This document shows positions 21,346 through 32,525 of a stretch of 64,000 bases of DNA, one piece after another. The DNA comes from Fragilariopsis cylindrus CCMP1102 (lineage: Eukaryota > Bacillariophyta > Bacillariophyceae > Bacillariales > Bacillariaceae). The notes beneath the pieces are model-generated. The model ran no database searches, was not told where the DNA came from, and worked only from the letters and a program-made list of their open reading frames with translations. Every line of letters starts with the position of its first letter. Position 1 is the first letter of the stretch. The position numbers were made by a program, and so were the translations under genes. The stretch spans positions 398,764 to 462,763 of the forward strand of contig FMBT01000316.1 of the NCBI GenBank assembly GCA_900095095.1. Reading direction: 5' to 3'.

Positions 21346-22310
21346 TATAAAAACTAAATCATGCCCAAATTTTACTAGTAATTGTTAGTGTAGTATACAA
21401 TAACAACTTTAGCATCAAGTATATACACCTAAAGAGTCATTTGTTTGGAAAATTCAACTATGAAGTTTACTATTTACCTATTGGATGGAGAAATATTATA
21501 TTCCTTGGTCTTGTAAGCCTACTGGTATCTCACAATAAAGGCTCACACACGGCACACGTCAAATAACCCCAAAAATAGCCCATTTGTAGTGTTTTGTGGA
21601 CATACAGTACACTCAAAAGGGTGAATCATCCCAAAATATATCAATGGGGTACACCATATATTCAAAAGGGAACTAACTCTTGGTGCTTTGTGTTGATGAA
21701 CCAGCTTAGGTGCACACAAAAGTAGAAAACCCTGTTTTGGGGCCTAAATGGCCCATTTTGTGGTTAATGCAACCCTATACCTTCATAACCTCCATAGAAA
21801 CCTAAGCATTATGAGGAACTTGTAGGTATGGGTAATATGGATGCTAGTGCACCCTACCTATCTGATGTTGTCCTCTGCAACCCTTTCAAATGAGATATTT
21901 TGGTGTTCATTTTGATCAAAAATCATGTTCTTGTTTGTGTGCCTTCCACAACAGCAAAATGAATATCATTCCGCAACCACAGTAACAGAAAAGTTGTAGG
22001 AGGCAAACACAATGATCTAGTACTCTATATGGATGCTAGTGCACCTGGCCCATCTGGTGTTGTCCTGTGCAACCCTTTCAATTGAGATATTTTGTACTCC
22101 TTTCTGATCAAAAATCATGTTGTTGTTTGTGTGCCTTCCACACCAGCAAAATGAATATCATTCCACAACCACAGTAACAGGAAAGTTTTAGGAGGCAAAC
22201 ACAATGTTCAAGTACTCTATGTGAATGCTAGTGCACCCAACCCATATGGTGTTGTCCTCTGCAACTCTTTCAATTGAGGTATTTTGTATTCCTTTCTGAT
22301 CAAAAATTGT
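21346..22310 (-). mobile_element. long-TIR element, copy B (truncated)
   Basis: It begins with the family end TATAAAAACTAAATCATG. The inner sequence matches, in reverse, the spacer of copy A (for example CTGTTTTGGGGCCTAAATG near 21750 against 12365-12390). Three degenerate 185-190-bp units follow (about 21850-22310; landmark CTCTGCAACCCTTTCAA). No second terminal repeat is found, so the copy is truncated and inverted relative to copy A. Confidence 0.65.
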
Positions 22311-22919
22311 ATGGTCCAAAATACATACATTTCATGATTTTATCCATGATGTTGGTTCTGTTTTTGTGTTTGTGGTATTTCTCAGTCCACTGGTCAAATC
22401 ATTGTGTATCACAAATCAACTAGAAAGCAAATAGATATGCACCAAGCTCTCAATTAAAGAGAGTTACCATTTACCCTTTTCTTTCAGGATGCTCATTTCA
22501 AAAGTTGCTAAGCAGTTGCCTTTGTTTTCACTGTTGAATCTTATTTTTTGTTCCTGTATGAACACCAAGTCATTTATACACACCACACACCATAAACTGT
22601 CATTTCTATACTGAAGAAGGCAGTTTTTCAATGAAGTGCATCTCTATGCCCAAATCAAATGCTGCATTAGCATCACTATTACTGCCAGATAAGGCTGCTG
22701 CAGCTAGGAAGTAAGACGAAGAGAAATATATTGGTGATGAAAACTTGCTAGAGATAATGATACCAAACACCTTCTTCATTCAATCCTTTCCATTGTATGA
22801 ACAATACACCTCCATGCCCAGCTTGTGGCCATGGTCTTGGTGTATAATTTGTGTGTGTGAGTGGGTCGTATTATGTACACTTTTTTCAATCTAGTAGTAA
22901 TGCTCAAAGCAGGGTACAC

Positions 22920-22991
<72 letters not shown>

Positions 22992-23374
22992 GAGAGAGAA
23001 AGAGAGAGAATCTCACATCTTTGAAAACCCACTCACATCCTTCTTTCTTGTGATTCCTTCACACCAATAACATACAAAAAGGGAGGAGAGACATGCATTC
23101 TGATTCTTGATTAAATTAATTTACAGACTACACACACACACACACAAAAACTCAAACACAAACAAACAAAGACACAGTGGATCATACTGTTTCCCTTTTC
23201 ATAGGTATGGTAACAGAAGTACAAGATTATCTATTATCTTATCGCTCTTACAAATGAGGAGAATTGAGTCCAGTTTTAGTTAGGCTAGCTATACTATACT
23301 GTACTATACTATAATTATGATGCTACTTTGTTGTTGTAATTTTTATTGCTACTGTTAAAATTGATAAACATCTA
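22311..23374. other. unclassified sequence with microsatellites
   Basis: No gene recognised. From 22918 to about 23010 there is (CA)n followed by (TA)n and a GA-rich tail; a second (AC)n run lies at about 23130-23147. The stretch 22320-22900 resembles the spacer DNA of subtelomeric regions, but I could not match it to another part of the window. Confidence 0.5.
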
Positions 23375-24733
23375 TTATTCGTATAGTATTCCTTGCTCTT
23401 GTAGCTGTATCGTCATCGTTGTTGATGCTGTCGATACTGTAGGATGGTCTTCTTCTTCACCACTTGGTAGTGATGATGTTGATGTTGTCGATACTGTAGG
23501 ATGATCTTCTTCTTCATCACTTGGTAGTGATGATGATGATGTTGTTGTATTTGGATTATTTGATGATGGTGATCGTTCTTCTTCTTCTTCTTGTGATTGC
23601 TGCTGCTGTATCGTTGTTGTTGATGCAGTAGGAGAAGGACTTGATTCAATTGTTGCAGTATTACTACCACCAGCACTACCACCATTACTATTACCAGTAG
23701 TAGTAGTACGAAAGAATGATTTTTGTACATTTCTACGATTACGTTTATTACTACCACGATTTAGTCGTCGACATTCATGAATTAATTCACGTCGTTCTGA
23801 TTGTGAATGTTCACTACTACTATCATCGTTTATGGTAGGATGATGCTGAGAAGTATCTTGTTGTTGTGAATGTTGCTGCGAAGAAGAACTTTCAGTAGAA
23901 CTATTATTATTAAATTGATGTTTGAATAGAATTGTTTTTCGTTCTTCTGGTGTTAATCGTAATCCTCCTCCACTCGTAATAGTATCACCAGTTCCAGTAG
24001 TTGTACTACTAGTTGTAGTTTTCATTTGCTGTTGCTGCTGCCTTGTTGACTTATTATACTCATAGTCATCAATATTAATAGTAGAGATTTCATGTTGATT
24101 ATAATCCCATCCTAATTGAATTGGATAACCTTCTAAACAGCATGGATGATCCCCTAATACTTGTGTATAGGTACGTATTTCACAATTACTAAATGTCACA
24201 CTAAGATTATTATTATCATTATCAGAACCACCACCACCATTGTCGTCTGATGTTGTATTCATAGATAGATTTGATGATGATGATGATGATACATCGAGTT
24301 CTACCTTTAAGGATGATAATGGATTAGCATTGTCTTCATCTTCTTCTTCGTAGTCTTCTTCGTGAGCAGTAGTGATGGTGGTGGATGAACAACGCCGTCT
24401 ACTACACTTATTGTGAGAACAACGTGTAGTTTTTATTGGCCAAGAGAAAATACTGTGATGATGATGATGATGATCGTCGTGATGAGTATGTTTTATTTTC
24501 TTCTTCATCTTCCTCGTTGTTGTTGTTGTTGTTGAAGAATCATTAGTAGCAGCTGTAGCGATCGTACTATTACTGACAGCAACTTTCAAATCACTACTGC
24601 TTTCATCATCATTCGGATGATGATGATGATGATTATTGTTGTTGTTGCTGCTGCGATGATGATGATAGGATGGTAAATGAAGCTGTAAGAGCAACGAGTT
24701 GATATTCGGTAATAATCGACGTCGTCCCATCAT
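23375..24733 (-). CDS. stramenopile conserved protein with 'LGDHPCC' motif
   Basis: A 452-residue protein from the ATG at 24731-24733. Most of it is low complexity (His, Asn, Ser, Thr, Gln and Glu runs). One block, about residues 178-270, is clearly constrained: 'VTFSNCEIRTYTQVLGDHPCC' is followed by 'GYPIQLGWDY', 'IDDYEYNKS' and 'LTPEERKTILFKHQF'. The pattern 'V.F..V.IR.Y...LGD.P.C..G.PI.L.W.Y......D.YE..R' recurs in many diatom and oomycete proteins that, to my knowledge, have no assigned function. A basic stretch near 320-345 could be a nuclear signal. The acidic Ser/Glu tail contains a duplicated 'EEEDHPTVST' unit. Confidence 0.65.
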   Translation of the reverse strand: MMGRRRLLPNINSLLLQLHLPSYHHHRSSNNNNNHHHHHPNDDESSSDLKVAVSNSTIATAATNDSSTTTTTTRKMKKKIKHTHHDDHHHHHHSIFSWPIKTTRCSHNKCSRRRCSSTTITTAHEEDYEEEDEDNANPLSSLKVELDVSSSSSSNLSMNTTSDDNGGGGSDNDNNNLSVTFSNCEIRTYTQVLGDHPCCLEGYPIQLGWDYNQHEISTINIDDYEYNKSTRQQQQQMKTTTSSTTTGTGDTITSGGGLRLTPEERKTILFKHQFNNNSSTESSSSQQHSQQQDTSQHHPTINDDSSSEHSQSERRELIHECRRLNRGSNKRNRRNVQKSFFRTTTTGNSNGGSAGGSNTATIESSPSPTASTTTIQQQQSQEEEEERSPSSNNPNTTTSSSSLPSDEEEDHPTVSTTSTSSLPSGEEEDHPTVSTASTTMTIQLQEQGILYE

Positions 24734-27101
24734 GCGTAATGCTTTGCTTGGACTTGGGATATAAAGGATCTAATTACAGTATTGAAGCTTGGACTCTTTT
24801 TTTTAATTTAGAGTAGAGTAGAGTAGATTACAGATTGTCTTGCTTTGAAACTTTTGGAACTTGACTTGAGAGAGAGAGAGACTTGATAGGTATGTGTGTA
24901 TGCCCGCGTAATACTGTAGGTAAGGTTAGTTGACAACGTATGTACAGTTAAGAAGGATATATATTCTCGTGGGTACGGTAAGACGAAGAGAGTCAAAACT
25001 TGATATTGGACTGACTTTGCTTTGAAACTTCGGAGACTTGAGACAGGTATTTATCGTGTAACATGGAAGGTATGTAGGTAGAAGTAGTTATGGTATGCAA
25101 GATGCAAAAAAAGGTAGGTATGCAATTTCTTATGAAGTATAGAATATGGAAACAAAACAATACAAAACAAATAAACACACGTGGCGTATGTGTGTTATCT
25201 CGTTGATGATGATTGTATTATGTACATGGAAGGCAAATAAAAAGGTCTTTTGAAAATCAAATATAATACAGATTATCGGTAGACGCAAATTGAATTTTGG
25301 TGAATCAATTCAATCTTGATAGATGATGATGATGATGACACTTGATGGGTCGTCTGTCTCGTATAAAAGTAGTCAGATAGTCAGAGTAACAGTACTTGTT
25401 CAATATCTAAGAAATAGATGAAGTAGTATTATGTACGATCGATGCATGATGTGAAAGCAAGTAGAGGGATGTGATTTTTTTTGTTTGAAGAAAGACAAAA
25501 AAAATAGTACGTTCGCGTTCCACGTGGGGAGGGCGACGTTGAGAAGACGAATAATAATGGCGCTTGAAGTAAGTTAGCGATTACCCGATCTCTCACTATC
25601 ACACAAAGTATGAGTAGAATGCGAACAACGAAGAATGCCTGGCAAATAGTGAGGGAGTTTAGTGAGCGCACGCGCTGATTCAATACCGGTAACAGCGTAC
25701 AATTCGGAAGCTCTTTTAACTACTGAAATATCGAGCTATTTTATGTGTGTATGCATGTCTGATTGGTCAAGAGAGGTTTTAGACCTCGCGATGATTACTG
25801 GTAACGAGTATTAATGAGCACAAAGATTCTTTTTTTATGGATACCAGGTAGTACACAACGGAAGAATTTCAAATCGTGTGTTTCAATAGAACACATACAA
25901 AAGTAAAAGAAGAATCAAATGAGACAACTCGTGTTCTCTTTTGACTTGAGCGAAAATAGAACACATACGAACAAAAGTACATTAATTAAAATAAACAAAT
26001 GTTGAAAAAATGAGGTCAGAATAGACAATTTCAGTTTAGTAGTCGACTGAGTCGAGTAAAAATATACAAAAAAAATCGAAACTCAAAATGTGAACGGTTT
26101 ATTGTCTAGCTCGAGCGACACGAGTTGGCCATCAACAACAAAACTGATCATATTTATATACATTTTTATGTAAATTATGCATAACGTTAGCGGGGCACGA
26201 GAAATCCAAGGTTTCCAAGTCAAATACTTCTAAGTACGAAATCGTCGGCACGAGAAATCCAGGTTCCCAACGCACGGAACTAGAGTAAAACTGTTCTTCC
26301 TCTGCTTTTACTGCCAAGATCCTTTCTCAAAAGTACGACGTCGCTCCACGAAATCAACGTACAGTACTTCGTGCTCATCATACACATCACCACCCAACAA
26401 ACAAAGAATTGGTAAGTCCAAAAATATCTTCGTACGTCCTCTACTGTACTTACACCTCCAATAAAAATAGACAAACCGACAACCGACACCGTCCAAACAT
26501 GCAAGCACTCTACTCTAGTCAACAATGAAAACGGAATAAAGGAAAAAAACGAAGTCATGTTCTACACGTCCAACAGGATGGGTAGCGGAACAACAACAAC
26601 AAAAGAATTGTAACAGGAAAAATTAGTAAAAGATGCAATATAACCAAGAAGAATCAAAAGAAATTGCATGATTTATTCATAAATTGGATTGGATTTTTGT
26701 CTCTGGAATATCGTTATTCATCATCATCACCACAACAACCATCCATCCATCACGCAACAAGCAATAAGTCTTTGCCGCTCGTCTTAATTCTCGTATATGT
26801 TGCCCTATTTTAACATAAAATCGATCTTTCCAGAACGATATATAAGAGAAAATTCTATCACTTATGACGGTGCAGAGCTTTTCAATTATACTGCGCAATG
26901 TTCGTTATTGGAAAAAGTAACGTATCATAATATTAAAAGTACTGTATGCGTCGAATATATGACGTCGACCCCGAATAGATTTCAAATGGAATCTCCTCAA
27001 AATCTAAAAGAGATTCATACTATGAATGATTCATTCTATTTTCTTTTTCTTATACTACGAATTTAAAATAGAAATGTCAGACTTAGAAATAAGAACCCCG
27101 C
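24734..27101. other. intergenic, no gene recognised
   Basis: About 2.4 kb. It contains short repeats: (AGAGT)n near 24812, ATG runs near 25325, and a GTCGACTGAGTCGA word near 26042. Short ORFs at 25429-25683, 26280-26558 and 26797-27066 have no motif or codon pattern that I would call coding. Confidence 0.45.
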
Positions 27102-27938
27102 TTATAATATAACAATATCTTCATCTTCACTTATATTGCTGCAAGCAATGGAAGATATTTCTAGTAGTTCTTCACTTATACTATTGAACATCATCCTGCT
27201 GAATCGATGTGATCTCCTGTTGTGCGGTTGGAGATTGTGATTTAAAGTTGTATATGTGTTGTCAATATTCAGGAAATCTTTGCTGTTGTTCGTTAATGGC
27301 AATGAGGGAGATGCATGGAACTCTTTTTCTTTAAGACCATGTAGCATCTGCATGCTAAATTGGTGTGAATTGTTTGGAAGTTGTATTTCGAGATCAAGAT
27401 TTCCATCTACTGTAGTATTTTTGTTGTCAACATTATTTAGTATATTGGCTTCCTCTGTTCGTTGTTGTTCATTTAGTTCCTTCTGACTTTCCATCTGTCG
27501 ATTCTTCTCTATTGCTTCCTGGCTTTTGATGCTACTGTTGTTATGTTGTGAAGCCGCATCTCTCAAGGCATGCCCGATTTTTTCCCTGCATTGTTTAAAG
27601 CCAAGTTCGATTAAACTATTATTGGCATCGCAAGTACTTCCCTTCTTTCCTTGTCGTTTGAAGAATCTGATACGAGAAGAGGCTGATGATGAATTTCCAC
27701 AGGTGCCACTACCACAACATAGTTCTTGTGTAAGCGCAACAATTATTCCGCTTCTTGTATTCCGTGATTCACATTCTAGATAACGAGGTAGATTGCAATT
27801 TATCAGTATGCGAAACCGTCTATTACCAATGTTGTTATAACACTGCTTATCTCTTCCACACAGTACATCGAAGGGTTGTAGTTGTTGTAGTTGAGAAATA
27901 TTGGTCTCGGCTTGTATAGTAGTTGATGAGTAGTCCAT
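27102..27938 (-). CDS. DUF6824-domain protein
   Basis: A 278-residue protein starting at the ATG near 27936-27938. Residues about 22-130 carry the DUF6824 pattern: 'PFDVLCGRDKQCYNNIGNRRFR' (family: D-V-L-x-G-R-G...N-x-H-x-G-N-x-x-F-R), then 'YLECESRNTRSGIIVALTQEL', 'RIRFFKR' and 'FKQCREKIGHALRDAA' (family: A-R-E-K-x-x-x-x-L-R). The usual His in the N-x-H-x-G-N part is Ile here. This domain is strongly expanded in diatoms and is often attached to other regulatory segments; its biochemical role is unknown to me. The remainder is Asn/Gln/Ser-rich with an acidic end. Confidence 0.8.
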   Translation of the reverse strand: MDYSSTTIQAETNISQLQQLQPFDVLCGRDKQCYNNIGNRRFRILINCNLPRYLECESRNTRSGIIVALTQELCCGSGTCGNSSSASSRIRFFKRQGKKGSTCDANNSLIELGFKQCREKIGHALRDAASQHNNSSIKSQEAIEKNRQMESQKELNEQQRTEEANILNNVDNKNTTVDGNLDLEIQLPNNSHQFSMQMLHGLKEKEFHASPSLPLTNNSKDFLNIDNTYTTLNHNLQPHNRRSHRFSRMMFNSISEELLEISSIACSNISEDEDIVIL

Positions 27939-28562
27939 GCTTTTTTTTGTCTGTATTTATGTATTTTTGTTTTGCGTTTATTTTATTTTATGAGACCATG
28001 CAAGAATCATCTGCTTGCTTTTTTCGGAGTAAATGGTTCATGCATCATCACGTCAAGGCGCTTGTGATACTGTAGATACATTCGAAACGTGCACAAGCTG
28101 TATTGCATACACCACATAAAAAGCTTCCCATGCAATCCTTGCGCGTTGCGTCAAGATTTAAATAACAAATAATAATTATAGCCTGTACAATAAAGCGACG
28201 TAATTTTTAATTTTTTTTTTTTTTCAAATTAATGATCTTTTGTTGAAAGCTTTTAAACTACATTAAACTACTTACTTTGGATCGTTCCCAGTAGTATCGA
28301 AATGAATGAATAATATTATTAATATCAATCAATATCGTGCCCAAGATTGAGGTAAGTATCAGTCAATATTTGAATCGTGATCCTTCTTAGCACCTCTTAC
28401 GACCACAACAGGTCGTATCTCCTAGCTAGTCTACAGTACAGCTAATAGTCGCACATACCTGCTGTACTGCAATTTTTTACGTTTCCTGTCTTCGAAACAA
28501 AAGTCGAGCAGAAGATCATAAAATTCGATTTAGAAAAAAAGATTAAAGAGTTGAAAGCACTA
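27939..28562. other. intergenic, no gene seen
   Basis: A/T-rich, with a poly-T run near 28207-28224. It holds the promoter side of the DUF6824 gene. Confidence 0.5.
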
Positions 28563-28970
28563 CTACTCTATTAGCAGTAACAACAGCAACACCAACAACA
28601 ACAAAGCAAAATAAGACGACATATATGCTGAACATTTACGAATGGAACTCGCTACTGATACTACGACTATTTCTGCTACTACTGTATAGTTGGCAAATAG
28701 TAATGAGACGGCAGTAGCAACAACATCATCAGCATCAGCATCAGCATCAGCATCAGCATCGGCCATAGCTGGTAGTGGTGGCGCATTAGTGACAGAAACA
28801 TTAGAACCGTCACCACCATCAATAATGGATGGTGATGATAAGGATGACGATGATGAATTATCAGCATTAACACCTTTAGGTCTACCAATATCTACCCGTG
28901 TCTTTACCTTTGAATTATATCTACGAGAACAAATACAGGATGAACTTATATAAATTTGATTAAAGATCAT
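28563..28970. pseudogene. ambiguous locus: overlapping ORFs, one with an in-frame stop
   Basis: Two readings compete. On the minus strand a 135-residue ORF (ATG at 28968-28970) has Ser and Ala-Asp repeats and a hydrophobic C-terminal helix. On the plus strand a frame from about 28618 reads 'DDIYAEHLRMELATDTTT', meets a TAG at 28687-28689, and continues in frame to 28953, ending 'TRVFTFELYLREQIQDELI'. The plus-strand end looks protein-like, so this may be a decayed gene or a spliced exon. The shared core is an (AGC ATC)n repeat at about 28728-28760. Neither reading is secure. Confidence 0.3.
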
Positions 28971-29065
28971 TATTTATTAATCCGTCCTATTGGAGTTCAT
29001 GTACATTGTATCTAAATTGTATCAACAATGATGTGAATATCAGCTGGTTTTACTCACATCCCAAG

Positions 29066-29593
29066 TTATTCGACTGTAAGAACAAGTGACGTTGTCGAGC
29101 AGCACGAAGATGCTGATGATGAGAATAATGAGTTCGAAGTTGACAATGCTGGTGGTATCGATGGCACTGTTAATTGTAAAAATAATCTTCTTTTGATTCG
29201 ATGCAATCGTCGTCCAATAAGAAGATTGTGCTTGTCAAAATTTTCTTCTTCTTCTTCATCTTCTTCTTTTCTAATCTGAACTTCTGCTTTGTTGCTGTTC
29301 ATTGTTTGAATTGATAACGATGATGTCATATGTTGATCTGTTATGTGGTGTTCATGATTCATATATCTTACTGTTCGCTGTTGCGACGGAAGTAACGGCT
29401 GCCGATCAACATTGGTACATTGATGAGTAGCAACACGTTTATTAGTTGTTGTGGTTCTATTATTACTTTCAATAGCACAATTCGCGATAGAAAATCGATT
29501 CTCACTATTATTATGATCAGCAGCAGCTGTGTTCATGATGCAACTGGTAGAGACAGTAGTAATAATTGTAGTTTCTGATGAAGGAGTGATCAT
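29066..29593 (-). CDS. hypothetical protein, low complexity
   Basis: A 175-residue ORF from an ATG. It is Thr/Asn/Ser-rich with a Glu run (about 110-118) and a basic stretch 'IGRRLHRIKRRLF' near residue 126 that could bind nucleic acid or act as a nuclear signal. No domain is recognised. It may be a short real gene or a chance ORF in repeat-rich DNA. Confidence 0.35.
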   Translation of the reverse strand: MITPSSETTIITTVSTSCIMNTAAADHNNSENRFSIANCAIESNNRTTTTNKRVATHQCTNVDRQPLLPSQQRTVRYMNHEHHITDQHMTSSLSIQTMNSNKAEVQIRKEEDEEEEENFDKHNLLIGRRLHRIKRRLFLQLTVPSIPPALSTSNSLFSSSASSCCSTTSLVLTVE

Positions 29594-30273
29594 GTTATCT
29601 ATCTAGTTTGACCTGATTATAATCGATGCGATCTGAAGATTGGAAATATTTAATTATATTTGATACGTGATACGAAATAAATATTATGGAAAACGGGTGA
29701 ATTAAAAAAAGATTTTTTTTAAATGTGTATTGTACGATCGAGCGAAGTTGATGGCTTTTCTCTTCGCAACCGCGCACAGTTATCTTTACAGTTATCTTTA
29801 CACAGAGACGTTAAGAGACTGTTATAAGGATGCTGGCATGACCAACTACACATCGATCTTTTTTGCGGGTTTACTTTTGACATTATTTGTAAAAAAAAGT
29901 AAATAATCTTACTGGACGTTACGTCTCATCAATCACAAATAATTTGTATATGCATAGTTTAGACGACATTGTGTTGATGTGTTTCTATCAGCGCCTACAA
30001 TTATACTCTATAATTATCCTAGTAAATAAATGGCATTATGTTGTTATATCCTAGTACTGTAAGTAGGGAACACTTTGTGCGGTGTTTTATTCTATGTTGT
30101 TTATTATATGACGTTTGGTTTCGTTATTCATCTTGTTAGTAGTATACACGTTTGCTTGTTTTTTTTTGACATCATACATTGAGTCATCGTTACTATTGAA
30201 ATTTACGTGTGCTGCCTTTCTTGTTAATCTAAATTTTGAGTACAGTACAGTGCAGTAGTAGAGTAGAGTAGGT
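29594..30273. other. intergenic, no gene seen
   Basis: A/T-rich. Contains a short direct repeat TTATCTTTACAG near 29780 and GTAGAGTAG repeats near 30255. Confidence 0.45.
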
Positions 30274-31875
30274 TCAAAATTGTAACATCTCATTCATAAC
30301 CTTTTTTGCAATTACTTGATCCACAAATGGCCGAGCACTCTTATACAAAAATCTATGGACTGGATCTCTAGAACTAGCCACCAGAAAAGAATGACCAAAT
30401 GGGAGTGTATTGCCGTCCCAACCATTGGTGCTAAAACGACGTTTTAATTCACAAGAGGAATAACAGTCAGTATTATTGGCACTACTACTATTAATACGTG
30501 TACTAGTACCTCCATCACCACTTTTAGTAGTAGTAGTAGTAGTAGTAGTAGAACTTTCAAAGAGATCGAAACTTTTTCTCTTTCTTTTCCAAAGAGCAGG
30601 AATATGAGGACGGTTATCGACAAAGACTTTGCTCCAACCCAGTGAATCAAGATTTCTAGCCATATCAGATACGGATAAAGGTGAACTACCTGACTTCCTA
30701 GGAAGGGAAGATGTGCTCCTGTTATTATATTGTGCTGTATTTGCGGTATCGAAACAAATCGAGGAATATTGTTTCGAAACAAACATATGAGACGATTCTG
30801 TCAATAATTCACTCTCTTCTCCTTCTTCTATAATGAACGAGGACCGTGAATCATCATTGAAGTCCTGTGGAGTATTATCAATATCATTATCATTATTATT
30901 GATGGAAGATTTTAAAATCGAAGCACAACATGGATCCTTATTATCGTCATTATTGTCGTCATTATTATTTTCCTCGACCACCAAAAATGCTGCTGTCGCT
31001 GTCGTGACTGCAATATCAGTCGAAAAAGCATTCGCATAGGCGATACGTCTCTTAAATTTTGATAACGGACCGATGAATTCTGGATCGAATGCGAGTTGTT
31101 CTATAATATCATGGTAATTATTAGCATTATTAGCATTATTACTAGCATTATTAGCATTATTAGTATCATTAGCATTATTAATTTTGTTGTTTCGTCGTCG
31201 AAACAAGTCGTTCGATGATTTACCAAACATCCAAGCACCAACCGGTTCTAAAAATTCAGGTACTTTCCAATACGTCATATTCTTGATACCCAAATGAGGC
31301 GTCGCCGTCGTGACAAAAACATTAGGAACGACCAACACATCGACTGCTACAGTAGTGTTAGTCGATCCGACTTCAGCAGCTTGCAATGTAAAATAGAATT
31401 TAATATATTTCAGAGCATATCTTCCATACAATCCACCCATTGAATTACCTACGATTGATAAGGCGATAGTTGTTACTACGCGTTCGTCGTTATTTTGTGT
31501 GTGTTGTTTATCGATAGCAACCCCACGAATTACATTATTAATTTCGTTTGCCAATCGTAAACCTCCATTTTCAATACCATCCAATGATAGTCTCCCTTCA
31601 TTACAAACTGCTGAATGGACCAATAATGATGACGATGTATTTTCTTTATTTCTGGTCTTCGACGATTCTGAATTGTTATATTCGCGAAGACAAGCCTCGG
31701 ACACATACCCTAATTCTGATGCATTGCCGCAAATACCGTGTTCGAGTATCAGAACATGATGAATGATTTTCCTGCTTCCGTTGGTGGTTCCTTCTGATGA
31801 GATTATTGGCTCAGCAGGGGACACATTATAGGCTTCTTCTTCTATTGTTGTTGTTGTTGTCGTCGGCGTAGCCAT
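30274..31875 (-). CDS. DUF676-type serine hydrolase (lipase-like)
   Basis: A 533-residue protein from the ATG at the 31873-31875 end. It is an alpha/beta hydrolase of the DUF676 family: 'HHVLILEHGICGN' supplies the oxyanion strand, and the nucleophile elbow is 'IVGNSMGGLYGRYAL' (Ser145 in G-N-S-M-G-G). 'NVFVTTATPHLG' and 'YWKVPEFLEPVG' follow as in yeast and plant DUF676 lipases. The catalytic His is probably His495 in 'PFGHSFLVAS'. The acid is likely in the 'VFVDNRPHIP' region or earlier; I could not fix it. Two low-complexity inserts (Asn-rich near 230-250, Asn/Asp near 305-345) separate the core segments. The family hydrolyses acyl esters, often phospholipids or galactolipids. No signal peptide or membrane helix is seen, so it is probably cytosolic or peripherally bound (inference). 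Confidence 0.8.
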   Translation of the reverse strand: MATPTTTTTTIEEEAYNVSPAEPIISSEGTTNGSRKIIHHVLILEHGICGNASELGYVSEACLREYNNSESSKTRNKENTSSSLLVHSAVCNEGRLSLDGIENGGLRLANEINNVIRGVAIDKQHTQNNDERVVTTIALSIVGNSMGGLYGRYALKYIKFYFTLQAAEVGSTNTTVAVDVLVVPNVFVTTATPHLGIKNMTYWKVPEFLEPVGAWMFGKSSNDLFRRRNNKINNANDTNNANNASNNANNANNYHDIIEQLAFDPEFIGPLSKFKRRIAYANAFSTDIAVTTATAAFLVVEENNNDDNNDDNKDPCCASILKSSINNNDNDIDNTPQDFNDDSRSSFIIEEGEESELLTESSHMFVSKQYSSICFDTANTAQYNNRSTSSLPRKSGSSPLSVSDMARNLDSLGWSKVFVDNRPHIPALWKRKRKSFDLFESSTTTTTTTTKSGDGGTSTRINSSSANNTDCYSSCELKRRFSTNGWDGNTLPFGHSFLVASSRDPVHRFLYKSARPFVDQVIAKKVMNEMLQF

Positions 31876-32525
31876 CGTGGTTTTTAAGTTATACTGGGAT
31901 TTTTTATCATCCGACGACGAAAATAATCCTTTTATGAAAACTGTATGATGTAATATTATTATGGCGGATTGCGACTACAACTTGTCGTCGATTTGGTTTC
32001 AATATTTTCGATCGTTCGTAATACGTAAATTAATTTTGCACTCTCCGATCATCCACGACTTAAATTATCGGACTTTCTTATAACTAACGCGCATACTCAA
32101 AACTTAACGATTTGCGAAGCAATATCACACAATGTACGACTACTGACTATTACAGTACGTCCTCTGGTTCACGATTAATGTCAAAACGTATGGCCATTGT
32201 TGATGCCATGTGTTCTTTTTTATGTGTGACGTTTATCATGAACCAGACGACGTACTGTACACTGTACGACCATTACAATAACGATTGGCGAATGATCAAG
32301 TAGCTACAGCCTTGTATAAGTATCACTAACAGCAGCGACAACAGCATATTAAATAAAATGAATTATAATTAGATAAAATTAATATGTAATTGACGACGAA
32401 GTATTTAACCTTCTTATTATATAAATTATGTACTGTGTTTTGTATTTTTATTTCTTATCTTTCCTCTACCTTTTTTCTGTTGGCTATATAGTGGAGCAAT
32501 CATGCCTTTTATTTTTTTGGATTTC
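31876..32525. other. intergenic, no gene seen
   Basis: A/T-rich promoter side of the lipase-like gene and downstream flank of the next gene. No repeat or conserved ORF noted. Confidence 0.45.

Noticed and set aside
22776-23070. ORFs across the CA/TA/GA microsatellite
   Set aside because: They are produced by dinucleotide repeats.
25429-27066. Short ORFs between 25.4 and 27.1 kb
   Set aside because: No motif, no consistent strand, overlapping frames; chance ORFs in A/T-rich DNA are more likely.
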